Shown piece by piece: positions 46,813 through 58,269 of a stretch of 64,000 nt of DNA. The notes under the pieces were generated by a model, which was given only the letters and a program-made list of their open reading frames with translations, did no database searches and was not told where the DNA came from. Origin of the DNA: Bradysia coprophila. Taxonomy: Eukaryota > Arthropoda > Insecta > Diptera > Sciaridae. Location: contig NW_023503493.1 of NCBI RefSeq assembly GCF_014529535.1, positions 16,958,001 through 17,022,000 of the forward strand, read 5' to 3'. Position 1 is the first letter of the stretch, and each line of letters starts with the position of its first letter. A program made the position numbers and the translations under genes.

Positions 46813-49800
46813 ATACCAGCAATGTTTTAAAGACAGACTATGTTCACTCTGCATCGCTACACCATTTCCCTACAGTCAAAGAGGCAAAATGTAAAAAATA
46901 GTGTTTTTTCAGAAAGAGTCTCTCTCGGAATCGATCGGTTATGGGCTAGAATTGTCCACCAGACTAATAAAAAAAAAACTATTTTGGACGAGAATTAGGT
47001 TCAAATTTACTCTTTTATTCCAGCCGTAAAGGTCAACTTTTTTTCAAATGGTCCGCAAATCCTGCAACACAAAACTTCTGAAGTCAAATTTTGATATGTG
47101 ATGGTGGCTGAGGTCAGCTACCATAATATGTAGTCGGCCCCTCAGAACAATGATGTTGCAGAGATACTCCACTATTTGAAAGTTGACCATACTTTGACTG
47201 CTGGATGGCCATGGGTGGTGAGTGCGGAAGTTAGGGTAGGCTCAAATTGTCGGCCGTGGACAGGCCAACAATCCTACAAAGTTTTAACTTTTCGGGTTCT
47301 TCCTTCCTCAAGAAATTGTTAAAAAATTGTATTCACCACCCCTTGACATCATATGACATGTACACACATTACACCCAAACTGGATTTTTTTTTGTAAAAA
47401 ATGGCAGACACCCGTTCGCTAGAATTGAACGACGAATCGAATGAGCTATAATTAAATACTATCGGAGATAGCTTCTTTCAAAAATTGAAAATATGGCTGA
47501 CGAATTGGCGAATTGACTCTTAATGTTAAAGTGCCGCATAAAAATTATGATTCTTTTAAAACCCTGTACAGCGCATTCAATCTCACACAAGTTACATAAA
47601 AAAGTATCATTAAAATTGGAACTGACTTGCTTTTTATAACATTAAATCTCTCACATTATACAGTGAGTACTTTATAACGTTCGTGGTGTGCAATACGCGC
47701 ACAATACAATTTATTTCACATAAAATTATCACCAGCAACCAAATGCAATTTCATTTTTTAATTTAAGTATTTATTTGACTGCATACAATGTGCGAGTGCA
47801 AATGATTGTCATTGTCTCGAGTTCAATAGAGCACGACTTAGTCATGCCGTTAAAATGTGAGTTATATTGGCACACAATAGTTTAAAATTGGTCACGTCAT
47901 TTGCACTTTAAAGAAAAAAAAAATCTGGAACGTGATAAAGTGCAGGTGAAATTCCTAATCAAATAGACGATATAGACATTATAGGCGAGTATAACATACT
48001 CACATCGACGCACATATTGATAGAAGGTGACTGTGTGGACAGAACACCAAATACAATTACATAGTTCAAAAAACTCTTGTTTCTTTGAACTCAAAATGTT
48101 TCACATTAAATTTTGTATTCAAATTATCGAAACAACCGAAATCGAAAGTGATTCCCTGACTGCAGGTCAGTTTTAGCCGGAAATTGTTTGGTGTTGCTAC
48201 CAATGTGACATCAAGTTCCTGAATCATCTAACATTTCGCATTTTGTCATGCACATGCTTCGCGATAAAACTCCATATGCGTGTGGTTTTTATACCATCAA
48301 CCCAGACTATATAATTACACACTCTCACCGTCAATAATGCAATGCCGTATGAATCACCCAACCACTCACAGAAACAGTCATAAAAAAGACCGTTGTGAAC
48401 CTTTACCGGGCCCATTAGGTTTATTATTTTTACACTGCAAAAGGGTTAATTTGCAACAATACTTTTAATAAAATGCGATTGAATGAAACAGATATGATGA
48501 AACAGATTATCGTATATAACTGACCATGCACGGTACGCTGCTGCCGTATGTGTATATGCAAGTATACAACACCCGGTTGTAATTTACATATGAATAATAA
48601 TATAGTATGAGGAATTACGCTCCCTAATATTTTGCGTGAAAAGAATTTTGAGTTCATCTCGTCAATGTTTATTGATGTTTTTTTTCGTAGTAAATGAAAA
48701 ACGCAGAAAACGTTTCCTTGTCCAAAATTATCTGTGAAAGACATGCGGGGAATTCAGATTTAAATTTGATGGGGTTCGACGACTTTAATTTAAATGTTAA
48801 TTCAAAAACCCAATTTTCGGTTTTTTATGTACATCAATAAACAAATAAAGTTTCCTCATATTCTAAACCTTTCTGACTATTCATTGAGTCAAATATAAAA
48901 ACACAAATTTTCAAGCAAATTTTCGTTTACTCAGAGCCCTCAAGAACCAATTCAGACAAGTAAAAATTTTGTTTTCATTAGACTGATAGACATTACAAAT
49001 GTTTGCCACCACAAAACCTCTAGCAGTGTCGACTGAAAATGTACAATATGCTTATGCACTAAACATACAAAGTATTAATGCACTTTCTCGCATCAAAAAC
49101 TGACATCTTATAATCGGAATTCAGTGCATAACTGAATGTAATTATGTTGGTTCATTGTTACTTATATGCGTTCGGCATCATAATATAATACAAGTATAAA
49201 TACCACCATATAAGGGGTTCTTGACATTTATTCACGCATTTCTTTATATAAATTTGTTTTGTTCCTCGCTGTATGTATTCAAAATAATAAGCGGTTTGTT
49301 GGTTTGCTTGAAGCAGTTGGTGTTTTATCAATGATGAGTTAATTAAAATAAATAACGGTTATCGCGCGGTTATCATATAAATTTGTCGCTCCAGTCAGCC
49401 GCTGACTTCAGTGTATGATACTTGGAAATTTTTTGACGGACGAGCAAGTTGATAATTTGAAACCATTTTTGGGCATTGCTATTCTAAGATATAATTATGA
49501 CATATCGCCACTGTGTCATTATTTAATTTAATGGACACAGTAATATAATATAGTCGTATTCAATTCATTCTTTATGTAGTCATTTTGTTCGCGAGAAGAT
49601 AAACATCTATAAGAGGGAGATGATGCACACTAGCGCCATATCAGAGGAAACATTTGGTTGATTAATTTAAAATAAGTTCCTAATGCTGAGTAACCTCTTT
49701 ACCGTTCCAAAGAAACCATTCGAATTACTTTACCTTTCACAGATGACCGGTCCAAAATCCTTACACCTAAACCTCCATAATATTTTAAGCAGTCGCGTGT

Positions 49801-49849
49801 TTAAAAGTTACATTGCTAAATTTTTTTAATTAAGGCCTACTATTTCGTC

Positions 49850-49953
49850 AGGTCATGAAATTTTGAGGTCAGGTCTATTTCAGGTCAGATCAAAACTGAC
49901 CTGAAACCTGAAATTGACTTAATAACAAAACCTGAAAATTTTCAGGTTGACCT
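49850..49953. promoter_or_regulatory. Cluster of AGGTCA nuclear-receptor half-sites
   Basis: AGGTCA occurs at 49850, 49866 and 49882, and its complement TGACCT at 49897 and 49948: five half-sites in 104 bp. The third and fourth form an inverted pair with a 9-bp spacer. The first three are spaced exactly 16 bp. It lies about 0.8 kb before Swip-1 exon 2. It could be a hormone-response element or merely a decayed tandem repeat. Confidence 0.4.
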
Positions 49954-50468
49954 GAATTCATTTTGATATTAAAATAAAAAGCTTAAAAGACTTTGATTTC
50001 GGTAATATCACAAGGCTTCTAGGAAAATGTGTGATGAATAAACTTTACATTTTTGTTTTCAACAAATATTCACTAGTTCGACCCCTCGTAAATTTATATT
50101 ACATAGAGACGTAAGCGTTAGAAGTAATTTTTGCAGGTTATAAAATACTAAACCCTGCTTCATTACGAGTTCAAAGAGGTATATCTCGCCTCTCTCGGAA
50201 TTGTCGTTTTCGTGGTAGAGCTGTTTGAAAAATCGGTTGTTTTCAAGTGGAAATTTTTTCACACAGATTATCTCGGGTAATAAAGAGTCGACTTTCTTTC
50301 AAATTTTAGGGGATTGTAGTGCTAGACTAGACCGATCACATAAGCTACCAAATACGTTGGGCTGTTGGCTGTACTGGCTTCAGTGACTGTATTGAGAAAA
50401 AATTCTCTGACTACTAACGGGTGCGCGCATCAGCAAACCTAACGGTTTAGGGTTCCATTAGAAGGCTT

Positions 50469-50650
50469 AAGGAAAAAGAGGAATTGATTGTCGAAAAAAA
50501 CAGGAATTGATCGAAACAAAAATACTTATCTGCTCTCAGGATTGCATATCAAGTGCTAAATTGTACAAGGAAAATGTATTCTGCGATCGAATTTTCTTTT
50601 TCTTGAGATCAATTCTTGTTTTTCTGCTATCGATTTCTCTTTTTCTTGGA
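50469..50650. repeat. Foldback near the Swip-1 3' splice site
   Basis: GGAAAAAGAGGAATTGATTG and the following 25 bp pair with mismatches to the CTTTTTCTT-rich segment at 50605-50650. About 180 bp overall; MITE-like, without clear duplication. Confidence 0.45.
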
Positions 50651-50769
50651 ATCATTTATCTTTTTAGAATTATCAGTTTAAATAAATAATTTTCTATTTA
50701 AATATTCATAGACGAATTCGAGAAACTATTTAATTAAGTTGCTAACGATTTTTTAAAAATTATTTTCAG

Positions 50770-51253
50770 ATACGACACTGGAAACGATAGTTTTCTATGT
50801 TTGAACGAGCTGAAATTTATGATGGAAAAACTTGGTGCGCCGCAAACTCACCTGGGACTGAAAGCAATGATTCAGGAAGTTGATGAGGACAAGGACAGCA
50901 AAATTTCATTCAGGGAATTTCTGCTAATCTTCAGGTTACTTACATCAAACAACAAAAATCCTCGAATTTGTTTAACAATCGCAATAACTCATTACAGAAA
51001 AGCTAAAGCTGGCGAATTGAACACCGAATCCGGTCTGGGCCAACTGGCCCGTTTAACTGAAATCAATGTAGATGAAGTGGGCGTCAATGGTGCAAAAGAA
51101 TTTTTCGAAGCCAAAATTGAACAACAGAAATTGTCGAATAAATTCCATGACGAAATTAAGCTGGAACAGGAGGAACGTCGAAAGGAGGAAGAGGAGAAAC
51201 TTAGGCGGAAACAACTGTTCCAGCAAAGAGCTGCTCAGTTCAAACAAAACTAA
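50770..51253 (+). CDS. Swip-1: Swiprosin-1 (EFHD-type), second and third exons
   Basis: Exons 50770-50934 and 50998-51253 complete a 196-residue protein. Two EF-hand loops are present: residues 59-70 (DTGNDSFLCLNE) and 95-106 (DEDKDSKISFRE), each ending in the bidentate Glu. After LLIFRKAKAGEL comes a conserved segment (GLGQLARLTEINVDEVGVNG) and a charged C-terminal coiled coil ending FQQRAAQFKQN. Family members bind calcium and bundle or protect F-actin, acting in lamellipodia, immune cells and myoblast fusion. The second intron (50935-50997) is 63 nt, a multiple of three with no in-frame stop. Poly(A) signal AATAAA at 51568-51573. Both calcium-binding loops look functional. Confidence 0.92.
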
Positions 51254-52766
51254 GTTCAGTATTTTTATCAGTCAATGTTATGAATTGTTTGTGCGGAAAA
51301 TCCGTTGAAAATTAAAATTAGGAATTTATGACAGTGTGCGAGTGTGTGCGTATAATAAGCAAAATGCACGTAAATGTATAATTGGTGTAAGTGTTATTTT
51401 ATGCCTTGAAAGAAAAGAATTAATTTGAAAAACTTGTTGGTAGGACGGAAAAGATATTTCTATTTTATAATTGACGAATTTTACCATTAATTTTTTGTCT
51501 TCAGTCATTAAGTGTATTGCTTTTAATTAGATGTAAATCGTAACTGTAAAAAAAGGATAAGACGAAACAATAAAAAATGTAAAGTGAAACTTAAGAAAAT
51601 GTTTTGTTTATTCCGCTTCAATAAATAAATAAATGATAGAAGAGTAATAGGATGCACTTTGGAGGAACTACAGTTGTCACTGAAATCTTATTGGAATTGA
51701 ATTGTTGTTAGCAAGCATCCTCAACGTCACAACGGTGTTTTTAGCACTTATTCATCGTTCTGAACTGGTTCGTACTCGCATTAACAATACATTCAACGAA
51801 TGTTTAACATTCGAATGTCAATGACAAGAAGAAATTGGAATAGTTATTTGTTCAACGATGGTATTGGAAGGGTGTTTTTCGTGGCCAGAGCGTAGCAGAA
51901 TTTTTCTCCGAGGTAAACACAACGTTTTTCATATCCAAAGCCTTGCGAAGTGTCAGCGAAGAGGATAATAGTTATTTATAACATCGAGTACGAAGTACTT
52001 TGCACCGAGATTCGGCGTGGGGTAATTTGGCACACGGTGTTAAAACAACGTATTTTTGAACTACGTAAAAGGTGAACTCGCACACGATTTTTCGATACCA
52101 AAATTTTGTAAAAGGAGTCATTAAGTCAATGACATGGCTAAAAAGCATTTGCAGCAATATCCAATTCCAATGTCCAATTCTTTGAAATGAATGCAAATGA
52201 ACTAAATATGGGGAATTCCCTTAGAAGCAAAGTTGGTTGTCATTAGTTTGCACACAAAACCGAACCGTCGATCGTCACGCCAGCGGTCATTTTAGTGATC
52301 TATAGAGTGTTATGATGAAAGAGATAGAAATATTTTGACAAGTACCCCAAGGCAACTTATAATAAACTGGTCTTCGGTCCTCTCGCTCTCAACGTAACAC
52401 GTTGAAAGAGAAAGCAATATTTTGACAAGTACCCCAAGGCAAGTTAAATTAACTAGTCTTCGGATCTCTCGCTCTGATCATAACAGTCTATAAAGATGGG
52501 TGCGTTTACAAAATATCATTGTCATCGCTGTCGATGATAACAGCCTGTCCATGTAGTAGATTTCGCAATAATTTTTGTTCGAAGAAGTACTTTTCCACAA
52601 TCGATAATTTGAAAATTGCGCGGTAGCAAAATGGTACTAGATTTTTTGGAAGTGACAACTGTCATAAGGTTCTGTCAAAGAAAACACATGAAGGACAAAA
52701 ACTAAAAAAGTAAACAAATCTGATAAACTCAAAGAGTTTCCCTGTGAATCATTTAATCAATGAACA
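51254..52766. other. Swip-1 3'UTR and intergenic region
   Basis: Swip-1 3'UTR to about 51.6 kb, then the 5' flank of the THAP-ZAD gene with a two-copy direct repeat at 52331-52480. No other gene. Confidence 0.5.
52331..52480. repeat. 87-bp-period direct duplication
   Basis: TATTTTGACAAGTACCCCAA begins at 52331 and again at 52418. Both copies continue to TCTTCGG..CTCTCGCTCT. It lies about 300-430 bp before the THAP-ZAD start codon, so it may be in its promoter. Confidence 0.75.
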
Positions 52767-54574
52767 ATGCCATCCTTTTGCGTCGTTTCGAATTGTGAAT
52801 ACAAGTACGCGTCTGCGGCAAACATTTCCTTTCACAAGTAAGTCTGATTTGTTAGAAACTGATTAATCGTAGCCCATCATCGAAAATCCCTTTGTCCACT
52901 CAGATTTCCATTAAATTCTCCCGAACTGCTGAAGAAATGGATTGAATTTACAGATAGGGGACCCGATTGGTATGTATCGATGCAATTGTAACATTAAATT
53001 TTTGGGTCACTCTTCACCATCACATCTTCCTTAGGTTTCCATCCAAGTGGAGTTCCATTTGTAGCAGACATTTTCTACCGTCAGATTTTCGCATTCAACA
53101 TTTACGAAAATGCTTAAAGCGAACAGCCGCTCCATCGGTCACTATGAAAAGTCTGGACTTCAGTTCGATACCGGCCAACGATTTCAGCGAAAACCATTAC
53201 AAAGTGAAGAGAATCGTTTGCCGTTTATGTGCGAAAGGTGGAACCGAAGATCAATCGAAAAGTATTCTGGAATTGGGTTCGACTTTGGTCAAATGTCTAC
53301 CAACTATTCGACTGAGCATTTTGGAACATTTACCGAACGAAGTGTGTGGCGACTGCATAAAAAAATTAATTCAATATTCGTTGTTCATCGATCGTGTGGC
53401 ATCGGTTCAAAAGGACTTTTTCGGCATCAATGCAGATGAAACGGATGGTCAATCGACAACGAAACCGATGATCATCAAGCAAGAGCCCATTGCGAACATT
53501 AAGCAAGAAATTTTCGAATTCAATAAGTCAACGAGAAACGTCGACGACTTTTTTCCACAAAGCTCCAGCGCACAAGACTATTATACGGACGGCGAGAGTG
53601 ATGCATATTGCGAGTTCTGTGACTTCTTTTTCATAAACAACGTCGAGTTAAAGAATCACATTGTCGACTGTCATTCCGATAATCAATGCAATCCACGAGA
53701 ACGGGCCAACAATTGTGAAATCATGGAAATCATAACATTGGAGAACGCTGCATTCATCGATTTAGATGAAAATTGCGTCGAGGAGAATACTGCGCCACAG
53801 TTGCAACGTGTAATGAAAGTGGAAGAAACTCCCGACGTCGATCGTCAGGATGTGTTAATCCAAACCATTTCAGCAGAACACAGTTATGCAAGTATGTTGA
53901 CTACAATCAGTGAGGGACACACTTCCATTGTTCGTAATCTCAAACAGGAAGAAATGAATGTCCAAGTCAAATCGTTTATTCAACCTAAACAAGTGGAACC
54001 ACCGTCTGTGAATGAAATTGAACCAGAGGATGGCATGTCAATGGAACCAATACACTACGAAACTGTTGAAACTGAACCATTGAAGGAAACAAGCTGTGAC
54101 AAGCTCGAAAGTGAAACTTTGCTAAACGGGCAAACGGTTCACGTGCCGAAGACCAAAATTTGCCCCATTTGTACAGCGCATTGTCGAACGATATACCACT
54201 ATTTCATGCATCGCAGCAAATATCACAATTGGAGCAAGAAAACTCGCCGTCCCAAACGCCGATTATACTTCAAGTGCTCTGACTGTTCGAAGATGTTCCT
54301 GTCGAAATTCGCATTCGACAATCACAATCGATATTCGTGCTCCAGTTTACGTTTTAAGTGTTCGATTTGCCATCTGGAATTCAGTTCGGGCATGTCGATG
54401 TTGATTCATAAAAGAATTTGTAAGGTGCTGATGGCCAGGTCATTCGAACAGAGCGACAATAATACCAAAGGCAACCGAAGGATGAAATTGGATTCTTATA
54501 GAAAATTGGTCAACTCTATTGGAAGACAGGGCCAAATTGTTTCTCAGCAGGCACCTGGTCGACCCACCAAGTCG
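52767..54574 (+). CDS. THAP + ZAD + C2H2 zinc-finger protein, exons 1-3
   Basis: Exons 52767-52837, 52904-52969 and 53035-54574 join in frame; residues 1-559. A THAP finger occupies residues 1 to about 85 (Cys5, Cys10, Cys55, His58; WSSICSRHF and the AAPSV element). A ZAD domain follows at about 108-178 (CRLC at 108-111, CGDC at 150-153). ZAD mediates dimerisation in arthropod zinc-finger proteins. After an acidic linker come a C2H2-type finger (CEFC at 238) and three more from about 422 (CPIC, CSDC, CSIC); two of these use Cys as last ligand. The THAP second half and the ZAD lie in one uninterrupted exon, so the fusion is not an assembly of separate genes. The exon ends in APGRPTKS, an AT-hook-like motif, before GTAAGT. 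Likely a DNA-binding nuclear regulator; no named orthologue recognised. Confidence 0.82.
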
Positions 54575-54966
54575 GTAAGTTTTGTTTATTTGAATTCAAA
54601 TTTGGCTAAAATGAAGGAAGTGAGTTGAGGGACTTCAATTTCTGAATGTTTTTAACGAAAGTGATGCACAAGAAGATTTTGGACCTCTTACAAATCCAAC
54701 GTGACATTTTCGTTTTCTTTCGTTATATTGAACTAACAAAGTGTTGTCAGATGATGGATTTTCAGTTTACATGTTCGGGGTTTCGATGGCTTTTATTTTC
54801 TAATTATTTCTCAAGTAACAAGCCTGCCTGTGTCACTCATGACTAGTTCTAGCGATTCAGTACATCTGTCCAAACTCTTGCCGTTTAATTGATTCGGTTC
54901 CTTTATTTCACGGTGTATAAATTACATATAACATCAACATCACCACCCAAAATCAGTTCATTTTAT

Positions 54967-57091
54967 CTAACTCGTTCGACACATTGGTTGTGACGTTATA
55001 TCGAAGGGATCTGTTTGCATTCTTGTTTGATTCGACGAGACTATAGTATCGAAGTAGTGTACACGATTTTTCGGATCACTTTGATCTTCGGGTTGTGGAC
55101 TCCACAGTCTAATTTCATGATCCAAACCTATCGGATAAAAAACATTTTTGTTAGAAATATTGCGAAAATTGAGGATTAGACGAAAATTACCACTGGTGGC
55201 CATTAGGCAAACGTACGGATGTGGCTGTACACAGTTAACTATAGCTCCATCCGCTTTGTACATGCTCAGGATCATATTGGACGGTCGTTCCCAAATAAAG
55301 AAATGGCCATCGTCGGAACCCGCGACAATGTATTTGCCATCGCTACCAAAGAAATTGGCTTCCTTAATATCCGTCGTGGTGTTACAGTGTCCGACGAACC
55401 ATTCCTTATAATCCTTAGCTGACGATCGCAGTTGAATTTCATTTTCTGTGAGACTCAGAGTCAATCGTCCATCGGCGTCATTTTTCTCCAATTCCATTGC
55501 GCTATGAATGTCTTTCATCAACATTTTCACTCCATTGTCGTTGGCCGACTTCGGAAATCGTTTCTTCAATTCGTTCAAACATTCGTTCGACTCGGTCACG
55601 TAACCCAGTTCTAATAAAGCCCTTGCCAGCCGGAAGTGAGCTTTGACATAGTGTGGATCCAATTCCAGTGCTCTTTTACAATCTCTAAAATTAATGACAA
55701 GAATTGATCTTTAGTGTCGTGACCTGTAATTTCGAGGTTACCTTAAGGCAGCATAAACGTCACCATACCTAAAGTCAAGGAAACAAAGGATTAATGGAAA
55801 GTCGGAAAATTCAATTTTTAAGTAACAAAACGCAACCAAAAAGCAACCTACCAATTCCGTCGCATGTACGCTGTAGCTCGGTTCAAATATAAAACTGAAT
55901 TGTCTCTCATTAGTTCAATGGCTTCTGAAAAGTTGAAATAAAATTATTTTCGTTGAATTACAGCGCCGACCAAAAGTATATTAGGTGCAATAGAGGTCAA
56001 TGACCAATTTTACCTGTGTACTGCGTAATGGCCTGCAAATACTTTTCATTTTCCAAATATTCATTTCCGATCTTTTTCAGAATTTCCACGTCCTGACTCA
56101 GATTCCGTTTAGTTGTTTCTTTTGCATCATCTCGTTCTCCTAGCGGTGGAAGCTCAAAGAAAACCGGTTCCTTAGCGTTAACAACGTCATACAAGTAAAT
56201 TTGTTCTGTGCCCATGTTCACCAGCAATTCCGTTCCATCCGGACTAAACGCCAAATAAGTTATGGCTTTCTGTTGTATGATTGAATGTGAGCGTAAATGT
56301 TTCCTGAATTGACCCGGAGCGAAATATGTCACACAATTCGTTGGCACATGGATAACATCCGAATCGGTGACTCGTTCTTCTCCATGCTTTATTGTATTAC
56401 GCAGTGATATCATGCGTCGATCATAAATGCGTGCATACGGATCATTTGAACCGACACCGAGCAGCTCCGGGCGACGAGGATTGATTGCCACACATTTCAC
56501 TTCTCTGTTCCTCGACGTTTCGTCGTTCAAATCGAGCAGAACGACTTTGCTTCCCAAATTACACGAATGCGGCTCACGAATATCAAACTGAAGTACGTAT
56601 CCATCTTCACCGGACGACCAAAGCATTGACGGATGTTCCGGAGCTGTTGTCAGGCGCTTCACGCGTAGTGAATGACAATGGCACGACCATATCGGCTCTG
56701 TGCTGTTAGTAACATCGAATACGTAAACATAACTGTCTCCGGCTCCAGTGGCTATTTTTGAGTCTTGACTTTGCGGTAGAAATTTTACCGAAAAAATGTT
56801 ATTGTGATGCGGCGTTTGAATATCGGTTAATCTACAATGTCTGAATGGGTCCCAGATCATAATATGCTGGTCGTCCGATACTGATGCTAAGCGCTGTCCA
56901 TTTTCACTCCACTCGAGACAATTGACACATCCATTATGCCCTTCAAGTGTCGCCTCCAGCTCCAATCTATCAATGAATTGTGGGGCCGCTTGTAGCCGAT
57001 TCCTTATTAGCGTTTCAATGCTGTAATAAGATCTATTGCTAATTAATTGGGCCGTATTCAACGATTTCGAGTAAATGTGTGTGCGTTTCAT
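54967..57091 (-). CDS. adp: Adipose (WDTC1), WD40 and TPR protein
   Basis: Five exons on the minus strand: 56014-57091, 55852-55924, 55742-55768, 55191-55684 and 54967-55127; 1833 nt, 610 residues. An in-frame TAA precedes the ATG. The N-terminal WD40 repeats begin at about residue 50 (GHNGCVNCLEW, then DQHIMIWD) and run to about 310. TPR-like helices follow at about 340-440 (ALELDPHYVKAHFRLARALL), then C-terminal WD40 repeats (GSDDGHFFIWE, GLDHEIRLWSP). This order is that of fly adipose and vertebrate WDTC1, which restrain fat storage and act as a substrate receptor of CUL4-DDB1 ligases. Exon 3 is only 27 nt, yet exons 2-4 join smoothly in the TPR (NRATAYMRRNW-YGDVYAALR-DCKRALEL). Poly(A) signal on the minus strand at 54902-54907. 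It lies inside the proposed intron 3 of the THAP-ZAD gene, antisense to it. Confidence 0.93.
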
Positions 57092-57539
57092 TTCAACGAG
57101 AGATTTTTATCATGTATTCACTGTGTTGATTTGGCATAGAAAAATGCACCATTCCATTTATTGAGCAAACTGAGCAGATTTTGTAGATGATTTTTAAACC
57201 ATTTACGGTTATCGTTAAACAGAATAAAATAGTTTTCCTTTTTTGGATTGAATTTATTGCACAGCCAAAATAAAAATTGATTTTTCACTACCAAATGACT
57301 TCATTGAGAAATTTTTTGTTGTTTTTCAATCGCAGTGTTATGGGTGTTATGTCAAATTGTGTTGAAGAGTAGATCGTTCAGTGTTGTTAATTTCTTGTTT
57401 TTTGTTTTGTATGAAAAAACTGACAGGTACATAACGGCTGCAAAAAATAGGAATTTGAAGTTGACACTACCAGCAAATCAATCTGAGATGCTTCGTTTGT
57501 TTTTTTATAAATATGGAAGATTGTCGTCATATTCCAACA

Positions 57540-57720
57540 TTGAGTATAGGTTTGTTCCAAGTAACTGTAAACACGAACTTTGACAACCCAAAAAACGACA
57601 ATTTCATCAACAGCAACGTCGCTTACGTGATATTTCATACAAATCGAGCAACGTCGCCTACGCGATTTACACAGAGATATTATTGAGGTTATGGTTATAT
57701 GGATGAAATTTGACAATTCA
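57540..57720. repeat. Dispersed repeat, copy 2 of 2
   Basis: Matches 10600-10740 in ordered blocks (AACTGTAAACACGAA, then ATTATTGAGGTTATGG and TATATGGA). This copy also has a short internal duplication (GCAACGTCGC..TACG.GAT twice). Confidence 0.45.
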
Positions 57721-57971
57721 TTTGGCCTTGGAACAAATTGACAAGTGTCAAATTTAGAGGATTTAATTCAACGAAAACATGTCATCTGTCTTCACAAAAC
57801 AAACGCAGTGCCTACTGTGATCAACCTCCGAATATTTTCTATGTTCATGCTAGTAGAAGTGCTGTGGCTCTAGGGATACTATCTAGGTTTAACACGTAGC
57901 GGATAATGCTCGAGCTGGCACTTTAGACACACCGGAAAGTGCTAAAGGAGTCGAGGAATACCTCCAAATAA

Positions 57972-58022
57972 ATTTCTAAGAATCAAAAGTCAAATCTTTG
58001 ATTTTTAGAAATTTATTTGGAG
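57972..58022. repeat. Short hairpin
   Basis: CTCCAAATAAATTTCTAA with AATCAAA pairs with TTTGATTTTTAGAAATTTAT and TTGGAG, about 23 bp per arm with one bulge. Confidence 0.6.
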
Positions 58023-58060
58023 TTCACGAGTCGCAATAATCGGCAACGTTTTAATAACTT

Positions 58061-58269
58061 TTACATGCTCCATGCGACGAAAACCGTACTTTTCATGTTT
58101 TAAGCACTTCTTTCGACGCCCTCAGCATGTAAAATCCATTACATAACTCGCTATAAAAATGAAAAGTCTCGTTTTCGTGTGTTTATTGACCTCGGCTTCG
58201 CCTCGGATCAACAAAATTCACACGAAAACTCTACTTTTCATCTTTTTATCGCTAGTCATGTAAAATACT
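58061..58269. repeat. Dispersed CCTCGG palindromic unit, copy 4
   Basis: The best preserved copy: TTACATGCTCCATGCGACG, CACTTCTTTCGACGC, then the palindrome GATAAAAATGAAAAGTCTCG to CTACTTTTCATCTTTTTATC around CCTCGGCTTCGCCTCGG. Confidence 0.7.

Larger units (their letters stand above)
39231..50769. other. Giant first intron of Swip-1
   Basis: An 11.5-kb intron with no nested gene that I recognise. It contains a CCTCGG dispersed unit (42070-42295), a 95-bp hairpin (46718-46812), an AGGTCA half-site cluster (49850-49953) and a foldback (50469-50650) close to the 3' splice site. Short frames such as 42896-43204 have no domain. The sequence around 49376-49412 has a TATAAA followed 34 bp later by TCAGT and might be an internal promoter, but support is weak. 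Confidence 0.7.
57092..58060. other. adp 5' flank with repeats
   Basis: Promoter side of adp, then a dispersed repeat (57540-57720) and a hairpin (57972-58022). No coding frame. Confidence 0.4.

Noticed and set aside
49376..49412. TATAAA plus TCAGT as an internal Swip-1 promoter
   Set aside because: Spacing of 34 bp is off the usual distance, and no exon with a compatible donor follows; too weak to call as a feature.
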